45,449 bases of DNA, from NCBI GenBank assembly GCA_910584345.1, contig CAJTZX010000033.1:1-45449 (forward strand). The letters run 5' to 3'. The first letter of the stretch is position 1; every line of letters starts with the position of its first letter. Of the stretch, positions 33,220 through 41,519 are shown piece by piece. The stretch is from an uncultured Eubacterium sp. Its GTDB lineage: Bacteria > Bacillota > Clostridia > Lachnospirales > Lachnospiraceae. The position numbers and the translations under genes were made by a program. Below the pieces are notes generated by a model. It searched no databases. It was given only the letters and a program-made list of their open reading frames with translations, and had not been told where the DNA came from.

Positions 33220-33777
33220 ATGCCACAGCCATTAACAACGAATAACATCTGCACAGAAGATGATTACGACCGCCTGCCGGAAACGAAACGGGCAGAACTT
33301 ATAGATGGACAGTTTTACGATCTTGCTGCCCCCAGCCGGATACACCAGGAAATTTTAATGGAGTTATCTGCTATGATACGCAACTATATCAAATCCAAAA
33401 AAGGATTATGCAAAGTCTATCCTGCCCCATTTGCAGTAAAACTATTTCATGACAGAACAACTATTGTGGAACCGGATATCAGCGTTATCTGTAAACCGGA
33501 TAAACTAACCGAGAAAGGCTGCAGCGGCGCTCCTGACTGGATCATTGAGATTATTTCTCCCCATAATCCCGGCCATGACTATGTAAAAAAGCTAAATCTG
33601 TATATGGATGCCGGAGTGCGTGAATACTGGATTGTTGATCCACTAGAAAAAACTGTTCTTGTATATCATCTTTTTGAAGGCCGTTTTATCGTACACACTT
33701 ATACATTCCATAACAGAATAAAAGCTGAAATTTTTGATGACCTCTGGATTGATTTTAAAGAATTAGATACCATTTAA
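33220..33777 (+). CDS. Uma2 family PD-(D/E)XK-fold protein
   Basis: This 185-aa protein matches the Uma2 (DUF820) family of putative endonucleases. The core is seen as RAELIDGQFYDLAAPS, VEPDISVICKPDKL (Asp), PDWIIEIISP (Glu) and KKLNLYMDAGVREYWIVDP. AAAGGAA precedes the ATG, 17 bp after the kinase stop, so the two are co-transcribed. Its TAA shares the four bases TTAA with the stop of the convergent HAD gene. Function is unproven. Confidence 0.9.
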   Translation: MPQPLTTNNICTEDDYDRLPETKRAELIDGQFYDLAAPSRIHQEILMELSAMIRNYIKSKKGLCKVYPAPFAVKLFHDRTTIVEPDISVICKPDKLTEKGCSGAPDWIIEIISPHNPGHDYVKKLNLYMDAGVREYWIVDPLEKTVLVYHLFEGRFIVHTYTFHNRIKAEIFDDLWIDFKELDTI

Positions 33778-34535
33778 AAATTATCCAGCAAAAATTCCAA
33801 CAATTCTTCCGAAAACACATGCTTTCCAGACATCTCATAAACGGATGCCGAAGCGCCTGACCATGTATTTATCTGGCCGTATCCGGCCGGAGCCATTGCC
33901 AGATCTGCCTGTTCCAGCATTGGAACATCAAATGCACTGTCTCCGGCTGCGGCTGATTTTTTTACTCCCACCGCCTGTTGAAATCTGGCAGCAGCCATCC
34001 CTTTATTTAAATTCTTTGGAACGACATACACTTTCTCACCGTTGGAAAATACATCGGTCTTAGACGGATGCAGCGCATGTTTCAAATATCTGACTGCATC
34101 CTGCGGAAACCTGCATTTTGTAAATACAAACAGCTGTTTGATATACCGTACTTCAAAAATCCTGCTTTTTTCCTGTTCCAAAAGCCAAACAGCACGTTCC
34201 ATCTCATCCCTGCTCTCACGAACCAGCTGCAATGACTGCTCATACCATGCTGGATCTTCCTGCCCGTCTTTGAGCAATACCCCACCATTACAGACAAGTG
34301 CATAGGTTATCTTTCCGATTCCAAGATCAATACGGCCATACTGCTCCATCGTCCTTGTCGTCACCGGAACGATGCACATACGCTTTTTTACTTCCAGCAA
34401 AAGCCGGTAAGTCTTTTCCGTAATAAAAGAAACCTCACGGCCATTGTAAATCTCTACGCTTCGTTTTTCTTTCCCTATATCATGCTTATAAGAATAAATC
34501 AATGTATGATCCAGATCCGTATAAAAAACGTCCAT
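33774..34535 (-). CDS. HAD superfamily hydrolase (Cof/sucrose-phosphatase-like) of the Ter set
   Basis: This 253-aa phosphatase carries the HAD motifs: FYTDLDHTLIY (motif I, Asp7 and Asp9), PVTTRTMEQY (motif II), the Lys in LNKGMAAARF (motif III) and AAGDSAFDVPML (motif IV). A C2-type cap lies between. HAD phosphatases are regular members of the biosynthetic gene set that accompanies TelA and YceG in Ter systems, where a nucleoside-like product has been proposed. It ends a four-gene minus-strand run (protease fusion, YceG, TelA, HAD). Confidence 0.88.
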   Translation of the reverse strand: MDVFYTDLDHTLIYSYKHDIGKEKRSVEIYNGREVSFITEKTYRLLLEVKKRMCIVPVTTRTMEQYGRIDLGIGKITYALVCNGGVLLKDGQEDPAWYEQSLQLVRESRDEMERAVWLLEQEKSRIFEVRYIKQLFVFTKCRFPQDAVRYLKHALHPSKTDVFSNGEKVYVVPKNLNKGMAAARFQQAVGVKKSAAAGDSAFDVPMLEQADLAMAPAGYGQINTWSGASASVYEMSGKHVFSEELLEFLLDNF

Positions 34536-34576
34536 GTAGTATATGCCATTGCCTTTCTGTTTTATTTATTCTTAAC

Positions 34577-35686
34577 TTATTTTTTATCCGGCATATGGTA
34601 CATCTGGTTAAATTCCTGTTTAATATTTTCAAGCCTTGCCTGATCTTCTACACGCTGCTTTCTCGCCTGTTCCTGAATCTGTCTTGTTTCTTCTATGCCG
34701 GATACAATCGTTTTCCAAGTTGTTTCCAGTGTTTCGATTTTAATCGAACTTCCAGACGCAAGCTGTGCCGTATACTTGGACTGTTCTACTGTATTTCTTG
34801 CATTTTTAACCAAAAGCTCATTCGTCTTTTGATCGAGTGCTGACATCGCCTCCGCCTGCACCTTTTGTCTTTTCAGCATAATCGCCTGTGCCAACGCCTG
34901 TTTAAACACCGGAAGTGTAATAATAAATGCAGAATTAATCTTTCTCACGAGATTCATATTGCTAAATTCCATCGTCTTTATCATTGGAATAGACTGCATT
35001 GCCACACTTTCCGCCGTACGCAAATCCTGGGTTCTTTGCTCTAACATCATAAGTGCCTGATTTAAGCTTGTCAATTCAAACTGAATCGATGTGTCGCCTG
35101 TAGCAGCCATATCCGATTCTCTCTGCGCAATATACTCCTGCAGTTCTCTGCATCCCTGCTCCCCTGCCAGAATATAACGCACTAATTCATGGTAATAGTT
35201 CACATTTGCGTCAAACATCTGGTTCAAATTCCGATTGGACTGCTTAATTTGTGACTCATACTGTTTTAACTGCACGTAAATTTTATCTACTTCGTCTCCC
35301 ATCGTATGATATTTATCCAAAATCTTTTCCAGTTGTTTTCTCATATTTCCAAACAGCTTTTTAAATCGTCCCGGATTTTCCTGAATCTCCTCAATATCAA
35401 ACTGGTCCATAATCTTCGCAAGCGTATTTAACATCTGGCTGGAATCATCAATCTGCGACATACTCATACTGTTTAATACAACGTCCGATGCTTTCGAAAT
35501 CTCCTCTGCAACTTCCGCTCCAAAAGAGACGATCGTCTCCAGATTATTGACCTCAATCATACTTGTGAGTGCATCTACTTCCTTAGAACCTACCAGCACT
35601 TCATTCATCTGCTCTCTGTCAGCCACAATATCATACTGCTGCACTACTTCGATTTCTTTTTTTTCATTACCAAAATCTAATCCCAT
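34577..35686 (-). CDS. telA: Toxic anion resistance protein TelA (YceH-like)
   Basis: This 369-aa protein is a TelA/KlaA family member: helical and coiled-coil throughout, with KLFGNMRKQLEKILDKYHTM, MLEQRTQDLRTAESVAMQSIPMI (split here by a conserved hinge) and FIITLPVFKQALAQAIMLKRQ as family landmarks. Relatives are linked with tellurite, lantibiotic and cell-envelope stress resistance. AGAGGAAAA in the intergenic gap is its ribosome site. Only 14 bp separate it from the YceG gene, the same order as yceG-yceH in Bacillus subtilis. Confidence 0.92.
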   Translation of the reverse strand: MGLDFGNEKKEIEVVQQYDIVADREQMNEVLVGSKEVDALTSMIEVNNLETIVSFGAEVAEEISKASDVVLNSMSMSQIDDSSQMLNTLAKIMDQFDIEEIQENPGRFKKLFGNMRKQLEKILDKYHTMGDEVDKIYVQLKQYESQIKQSNRNLNQMFDANVNYYHELVRYILAGEQGCRELQEYIAQRESDMAATGDTSIQFELTSLNQALMMLEQRTQDLRTAESVAMQSIPMIKTMEFSNMNLVRKINSAFIITLPVFKQALAQAIMLKRQKVQAEAMSALDQKTNELLVKNARNTVEQSKYTAQLASGSSIKIETLETTWKTIVSGIEETRQIQEQARKQRVEDQARLENIKQEFNQMYHMPDKK

Positions 35687-35700
35687 TTTAATTTTCCTCT

Positions 35701-37998
35701 TTACTTTCCTCTTTTAAATAATTTATCACGCCATGAGATACGTGTTTTAAACAAAGAACTTTCCAGATTGGGTACATGCAGATCATACATATACTCACCG
35801 ATTTGATGTTCTTCCATCAGTTTGCGGTTAAAATGCTTTTCTACATTCTGATAACCCGTCGGTACGAAAAACACAACATCAAACCCAACCCGATTTAAAA
35901 ATGCCGTTAATATAGAATCTTCCAAAGAAATTATCTGCTCTGTCGTATGAATATAAATAAGCTTCGGGTTCTTTTTTGTAAAATCAAACTTTTGAATCAG
36001 TCTTACGATCTCCTTTGGCAAATTCAGCACCGTTGCTATCGTCGTATACTCCGCTCCGTTTTCAAATGTTCCCCGTATCACTTTTTGTTCCATCAGCAGC
36101 TTTAATTTATCCAAAATATAATCTTGAATTTCTTCTCTTAAAAATCCGTATGGATAACTGGGATGGGATTTGATTTTATCCTTTGCCAGCCTGCCGTTTT
36201 TATAAAACTCCGCTGCATAAGAACGCATCGGATTTGGCGCTGTCGGTTCGATAAACGGCGCCGACTTTATCACATAAGTATCTTCTGTCACCAGCTCTTT
36301 GATCGAGCGCCAATACTGCGGTACAAGTCCGTCCTTGACTCCAGATACTTTTGCAAAAATAACCGGAATATGCACTTCATCCTCCACCGTACTAAAACTG
36401 GGACGGTATTTTATCTCCTCTTTCCATAAAATTCCAATCTCTTCATACATCGTCTGAAGAATAACTGTATGTGCTTTTTCATATTGTTTTTCCCGATAAA
36501 TACCACTATCCTGATACATCAGCGTATCCAACTCACGCTCTGCATGATATGCCGCCGTACCGATCATAACATCCGTCTGCTCCTGCGGAAACATCTTGAG
36601 ATCCAAAGACTGTTCTTTATGAATATCGTAAAGCAGACGGTCTTCCAAACAGCAATTACCGCTGCCCTTTGGACATAAGATCAGCACATCTACCGGAAGT
36701 CTGGCAAGCAGGCTTAAAAACAACGCTTCATTTTCATCCTTACATCCGCCCAGATAAATAAAGCAGCTAATATCCGACTCTTTCCAGCCGGCAAACAACC
36801 GGCCCTGGTATCTTTTCAGCCAGCAGAGCACGTAAACTGCCTGATTGGTCAATCTGTTTAAATTCAGCTGTGCCTGATCTTTTTCATCCGCTTCCATCAG
36901 CATGACATCCACAAACGCCCGAACCATCATACGCTGCAGTTCTGGCTGCTGCGCAAAGCTGATATTGGAAGACAAATCCATAATCAGCTGGTCTGATTTT
37001 GTATAATGACGTCTGCGCACAGCTGCAATTTCCTCCATTGCAGGACGCCCAAGACTTTCATTTACAATAACGATCTGGCGTCCGCTGTTTCTTAGATTTA
37101 AATAAAACTGATACAGCTCATTTGCATAAGTCGTCTTATCCTCTGCCCCGTTTATCCTAATAAAACAATTATAGTAAAACTTCGGATCCTCTCCCCGTTT
37201 TAGAATCTCTTTTTGCATATCCGGAAAACCGCTGCCTTCGATCCAGGCATTCGTACAATTCATCCGTTTTGGCCGCTGTCCGTACATTCGCTCTCTGTTC
37301 GCCGCATGTTGTACCTCAGCTTGTATCTGCTTAAGCGAAAACCCCTGCGGAAACGCCTGCATTCCTGGCAGTTTCAGCTCTATGGAATGCAAAGATAACC
37401 CATCCAATTTCAAATACCCTGCATCCCCCGCATACTGCAGCAGCACGACGTCGCAGCCCGCATTGGATAAAATAGATAAAATCATCAGCTCATATTGGCT
37501 GACTGTTCCTTCATATAAGATCTTTGGCACATTGTTTTCTCCTAACTGATTGACAATACGCTCAAATCGGTAATAAAGCCAGCACATGCACTTAATATAT
37601 GCATTTTTTAACATATGCTCTGTTTTTCCTTCTTTTTGCATCAAAAACAGGGCATCATATAAACTAAGCGCTACATTCTCCCTCTGATGTGCATTCATAC
37701 GCGGCAGCCATTTTTTCAGTCCTGCCCCGATAAATGCCAGACTCAGCTGAAATGCCGAACCCATAATCTCCTGATAATAATCCAGATTTTTTTCATCGGG
37801 ATTGCGCAGCTTCCCTTCAATAATAACACCGCATTTTCTTGCCGCTTCATAATAAGAGCGGATAAATCCGGCAATTTCCTCCGTATACCCATTGATTCTG
37901 TAAAAAAAGACACCCGCACTTTCCCGTTCGTCCAGATTTTTAAAAAAGTCGTTTAGCTTCTGAATAGTAATATGTCCAAACACGATTGCCACCTTCAT
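35701..37998 (-). CDS. yceG: YceG family protein, Ter-linked biosynthetic component
   Basis: This 765-aa protein resembles Bacillus YceG, described in databases as a putative component of a biosynthetic module. It has two similar lobes. The first holds FFYRINGYTEEIAGFI, IIEGKLRNPDE and SNAGCDVVLLQYAGD (residues 179-192); the second repeats the pattern near the C-terminus as LNRVGFDVVFFVPTGYQNVE. No catalytic motif is recognisable. The start ATG at 37998 has no strong ribosome site, so a nearby GTG or translation coupled to the upstream gene (29 bp away) is possible. It belongs to the TelA operon. Confidence 0.85.
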   Translation of the reverse strand: MKVAIVFGHITIQKLNDFFKNLDERESAGVFFYRINGYTEEIAGFIRSYYEAARKCGVIIEGKLRNPDEKNLDYYQEIMGSAFQLSLAFIGAGLKKWLPRMNAHQRENVALSLYDALFLMQKEGKTEHMLKNAYIKCMCWLYYRFERIVNQLGENNVPKILYEGTVSQYELMILSILSNAGCDVVLLQYAGDAGYLKLDGLSLHSIELKLPGMQAFPQGFSLKQIQAEVQHAANRERMYGQRPKRMNCTNAWIEGSGFPDMQKEILKRGEDPKFYYNCFIRINGAEDKTTYANELYQFYLNLRNSGRQIVIVNESLGRPAMEEIAAVRRRHYTKSDQLIMDLSSNISFAQQPELQRMMVRAFVDVMLMEADEKDQAQLNLNRLTNQAVYVLCWLKRYQGRLFAGWKESDISCFIYLGGCKDENEALFLSLLARLPVDVLILCPKGSGNCCLEDRLLYDIHKEQSLDLKMFPQEQTDVMIGTAAYHAERELDTLMYQDSGIYREKQYEKAHTVILQTMYEEIGILWKEEIKYRPSFSTVEDEVHIPVIFAKVSGVKDGLVPQYWRSIKELVTEDTYVIKSAPFIEPTAPNPMRSYAAEFYKNGRLAKDKIKSHPSYPYGFLREEIQDYILDKLKLLMEQKVIRGTFENGAEYTTIATVLNLPKEIVRLIQKFDFTKKNPKLIYIHTTEQIISLEDSILTAFLNRVGFDVVFFVPTGYQNVEKHFNRKLMEEHQIGEYMYDLHVPNLESSLFKTRISWRDKLFKRGK

Positions 37999-38026
37999 TC
38001 ACTCATATTTCATACCAACGATGCTT

Positions 38027-39487
38027 TTATGACCGAAAGCCCTGTATAAATAAATTGATACTTTCATATCCGACAGCCAGATTAATATTCTGTCCCCGGT
38101 CAAATCCTGCGGTACTAATCCCAATAACCTCTCCATACATATTTAAAACCGCTCCTCCAGAACTGCCATGAGAAATCGGCGCGGTAAACTGTATCATATC
38201 CACCCCGTCAATCGTACGAAAACCGGAAATAATACCATCTGAAATGGAATTAAACAATCCCAGCGGACTCCCAATCGCTGCTACTGCCTGGCCCCGCACT
38301 AATTTTTTGCTGCCCTGATAAATCGGAATCGGGTGCAGCTGCCTTGGTATCCGAAGCAGCGCCAAATCTAATACCGAATGATACTTTATCAGCTCATCCG
38401 TCTGATACACCTTGTCATCATTTTCAATGCGCACAGAATAAGAAGCTCCGCCTCTGACCACATGGTCATTAGTAAGTATGTAACCGGACTTTCCAACCAT
38501 AATACCAGAACCGGTAGCGATCACTTCTCCATTTGGATCATGCACCAGAATCAGTACGATAGAAGAAGCAAGCGCCGCAAGCTCTTCAAAACTTTTTTCT
38601 ACCTGCTGCCGTGACTTTTGACGCTGATCCTGCACAGAAAAATCTGCTGTATTTGATGCGGACCATGCATGTTTATTTCTGACTCGCTGCGGAATCTTTA
38701 CTACAACGTTACCCGTTTCTTTTAAAACTGCTTTCGTTGTATCTTTTGAACCATGCAAAGACAAGCGATTGTCTGCACTGTCTGTTGGCTTATATGCAGG
38801 AATATCCAACGGCTGAAACTCTCCCATACGTATTTCCTTTGATAAATGTTTCAGCGAATTGTTCGTCAAGTCCCCTTTTGTCTGCAAAAGCAGCACATCA
38901 CACCCTATCTGCGTCAATAAATAATAAAATAAATACTCCTGCTCTTTTGTTACATTGTCCGCGGCTATCTTAACACAACTGTCCGCACTCCACTGTCTCC
39001 ATCCGGTACATACAAAATCAAACCAATACAGCATCTTCACTGCAAAATTTTTCCTCATAGACTCCGTAACAGCCGCTTTTGCTTCCAAATATCTTTCTGC
39101 CGCCTGTTTACATGCCTCCCCAAGCTGAACAGCAAGCGCGCCGTGACTTACCTTTGTACAAACTCCATCATTCGGATGATCCTGCCACCTGTGATAACAC
39201 TGCGTATAATATAAAATATCTTCTGAAACAGACAGCGCAGGCAGCATATGAACTCTTTGATAAAACAATCTGCCCTCCTGCATCTGCCGGCTCAATGTTG
39301 TATCCATCCAATGCAGTTGGTTTTCAAATTTCACATTTGTACCAAGCAGGCGCACAAAATATACATCTTTACTGTTATTAAAAAGCCTCCCCCTGATATT
39401 TGCAAAATCTTCCATGGAAGTTACTTCTGTAATATTATATCTGTATGCTATGACCTGTTCCATTCCGACCACCTGTATCTTTTTCAT
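38027..39487 (-). CDS. YceG-like domain fused to trypsin/HtrA-type serine protease
   Basis: This 486-aa protein joins two parts. Residues about 1-215 resemble the first YceG lobe; LTQIGCDVLLLQTKGD (192-207) matches SNAGCDVVLLQYAGD of the YceG protein encoded directly downstream. After a polar linker (about 220-300), residues about 305-486 form an HtrA-like chymotrypsin-fold protease with His342 (TNDHVV), Asp374 (VLDLALLRI) and Ser443 (HGSSGGA). No signal peptide or PDZ domain is present, so it should act in the cytoplasm. The start may be ATG 39463, which has a better ribosome site (AGGTGG) than 39487. Confidence 0.85.
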   Translation of the reverse strand: MKKIQVVGMEQVIAYRYNITEVTSMEDFANIRGRLFNNSKDVYFVRLLGTNVKFENQLHWMDTTLSRQMQEGRLFYQRVHMLPALSVSEDILYYTQCYHRWQDHPNDGVCTKVSHGALAVQLGEACKQAAERYLEAKAAVTESMRKNFAVKMLYWFDFVCTGWRQWSADSCVKIAADNVTKEQEYLFYYLLTQIGCDVLLLQTKGDLTNNSLKHLSKEIRMGEFQPLDIPAYKPTDSADNRLSLHGSKDTTKAVLKETGNVVVKIPQRVRNKHAWSASNTADFSVQDQRQKSRQQVEKSFEELAALASSIVLILVHDPNGEVIATGSGIMVGKSGYILTNDHVVRGGASYSVRIENDDKVYQTDELIKYHSVLDLALLRIPRQLHPIPIYQGSKKLVRGQAVAAIGSPLGLFNSISDGIISGFRTIDGVDMIQFTAPISHGSSGGAVLNMYGEVIGISTAGFDRGQNINLAVGYESINLFIQGFRS

Positions 39488-39572
39488 TGCAATAACTATG
39501 CCTGTATTCTTGTCGCCTTTTACAATCCGGCGACTTTGCTCTTTTTATTTTATCACATGCATTCCTATTTAT

Positions 39573-40451
39573 CTACTGTATTCTCAGTGTTTTATTTTTA
39601 CGTATATCATTTCCAATATTAGTAATACAAAGCAACGTCACTGTTAAAAATCCTCCCGGAAACAATACCACCCACCAAGAACTGCCAAGCAGCGCCTTCT
39701 CAGCCAAAGAAAGCATACTTCCCCACGATACGGTTTCTATCGGCAGACCAATCCCCATAAAACTAAGCGCTGCTTCCGACGCAATCGCACTACGGATATT
39801 CATGACTGCCATAAACATGATCGAAGGAAGGAAATTCGGTGCCAGATGTCTCCACAACACATAAAAAAAACTGCCGCCCATACATTTAGCCGCAATAATA
39901 TATTCCTGATTCCTGATCTGGCGCACCTCGGTACGGACCATCTTTGCCATACTCATCCAACTCGTTGCGCCTATGGCAAATGCGATACTGCCTGCATTTG
40001 CCTGCCCAAATGCTGCCTGCAGCAAAATAACAGACAGCATTCCCGGTACACTCAGCAGTATCTCGGTCAGTCTCATCAAAAACGCATCCACCCATAAAGG
40101 CGCGCTGCCGCTGACCGTACCAATCACGACTGCTAATACGGCCGAAATCAACGCAGCTTCTATGCCGATCCATAAAGAAATTCTGCCGCCATACCAAACC
40201 ATAGAAAAAATATCCCTGCCTAAAGTATCCGTCCCAAATAAAAACTCTCTGCAAGGAGCTGTATTCGAATGTTCCAAATCAAGATACGCAGGATCTTTCG
40301 TCATAATAAGCTCTGCAAACAGACAGCAAATGAGAATCAAAAACAAAATAGCTGCTGATACCATCGGTCTGTCTGGATGCAGCCTTTTTTGGGAACAAGA
40401 CACTTTTTGTTGTATTTGCCGCATTCCGGCTTTCATACATCCTTTTTTCAT
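39573..40451 (-). CDS. Peptide/nickel-type ABC transporter permease, DppC/NikC type
   Basis: This 292-aa permease begins with a basic cytoplasmic tail, then has about six membrane segments. Family marks are FLFGTDTLGRDIFSMVWYG after the first helix and the EAA-like loop EYIIAAKCMGGSFFYVLWRH. It pairs with the DppB-type permease encoded 67 bp upstream. An ATG at 40451 is used; ribosome sites here are weak and M6 or M10 could also be the start. It is the last gene of the importer operon. Confidence 0.9.
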   Translation of the reverse strand: MKKGCMKAGMRQIQQKVSCSQKRLHPDRPMVSAAILFLILICCLFAELIMTKDPAYLDLEHSNTAPCREFLFGTDTLGRDIFSMVWYGGRISLWIGIEAALISAVLAVVIGTVSGSAPLWVDAFLMRLTEILLSVPGMLSVILLQAAFGQANAGSIAFAIGATSWMSMAKMVRTEVRQIRNQEYIIAAKCMGGSFFYVLWRHLAPNFLPSIMFMAVMNIRSAIASEAALSFMGIGLPIETVSWGSMLSLAEKALLGSSWWVVLFPGGFLTVTLLCITNIGNDIRKNKTLRIQ

Positions 40452-40518
40452 TTTATTTTTTCACTCTTTTTATTTTTTCTTTCTCTTTTTTGATCTATAT
40501 TACAAAAAGGCAGTATCG

Positions 40519-41496
40519 TTAATTATGAGACGTTCTGCTAATACGCGGATCGATCCTTTCATTTATAATTTTCGCAGCCATATTGCTTAAAATCACTACG
40601 CCTCCAGAAAGTATACTAAGTAACATCAGCAGATGATAATCTTTATACCGAGCGCTTTCATAAGAAAGCGTCCCAATCCCGGGATAAGAAAATACAAGCT
40701 CCACCATATAAGTTCCACCCATAATATGAGGAACCGCCACTGCCATCAGACTCAGATAAGACGGAAATACATTCCGCAAACAATGCTGAAAGAGAATCCT
40801 TCTTTTTTTTAATCCTTTGGACTTTGCAAGCAGAACATAATCCGTCCGAATTTCTTCCAGCATCTGATTACGTACCATATATGCATAATACCAAAGATGC
40901 ACAATGATCACAACTGCCAGCGGCAAAACCAAATGCCGGACACGATCTGCCAGATCATCTTCCATTCCGATCGTATACGCACCGCTGCCCGGAAGCCATT
41001 GTAATTGTACGCAAAAAACCAAAATCAGCATAAGTGCCAGCCAAAATTCCGGGATACAGCAAGTAACTGTTCCCACTTTACATAGTACACGATCTGCCAG
41101 ACCGTCTTCTTTCCAGGCGCACAGGATGCCAAGCAATAACGCGAACCAAAAAATCAAAAGAAATCCAACTCCTCCTAATAACAGCGTATTGCCAATCCGC
41201 TCACCTATCACTTCCCGTACGTCCATTTTATACTTATAAGAGATTCCAAAATCCCCGTGCAAAGCACGCTCCAGCCAGCGGACATACTGCACCCGGATCG
41301 GCTCTTTTAACCCAAGCGCCTGTTCCGCCTGTTCCCGCTGTAAGGCGCTCAACCTTTCCACACGGTCACCATAGTACGACACAAGCGGATCCCCCGGAGC
41401 CAGCCTGGATATATAAAACACAAAAACAGAAAGAAAAAACACACTTATCACAAACGTCAATATTTCTTTGCCTATGTATAATATTCCCTTGCCCAT
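40519..41496 (-). CDS. Peptide/nickel-type ABC transporter permease, DppB/NikB type
   Basis: This 325-aa permease has an N-terminal membrane helix followed by the family motif LAPGDPLVSYYGDR, a periplasmic-facing segment and further helices with the loop YVLLAKSKGLKKRRILFQHC. AGGAG lies upstream of ATG 41496; the frame runs 45 codons further upstream into the ATPase gene without a site. It lies 23 bp after the fused ATPase gene. Confidence 0.9.
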   Translation of the reverse strand: MGKGILYIGKEILTFVISVFFLSVFVFYISRLAPGDPLVSYYGDRVERLSALQREQAEQALGLKEPIRVQYVRWLERALHGDFGISYKYKMDVREVIGERIGNTLLLGGVGFLLIFWFALLLGILCAWKEDGLADRVLCKVGTVTCCIPEFWLALMLILVFCVQLQWLPGSGAYTIGMEDDLADRVRHLVLPLAVVIIVHLWYYAYMVRNQMLEEIRTDYVLLAKSKGLKKRRILFQHCLRNVFPSYLSLMAVAVPHIMGGTYMVELVFSYPGIGTLSYESARYKDYHLLMLLSILSGGVVILSNMAAKIINERIDPRISRTSHN

Positions 41497-41519
41497 TCCA
41501 CATAACTCCTGTTTTATTC

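Noticed and set aside
39517..39539. GTCGCC/GGCGAC hairpin upstream of the protease fusion as a terminator or riboswitch
   Set aside because: The stem is only six base pairs and no known leader structure could be recognised.
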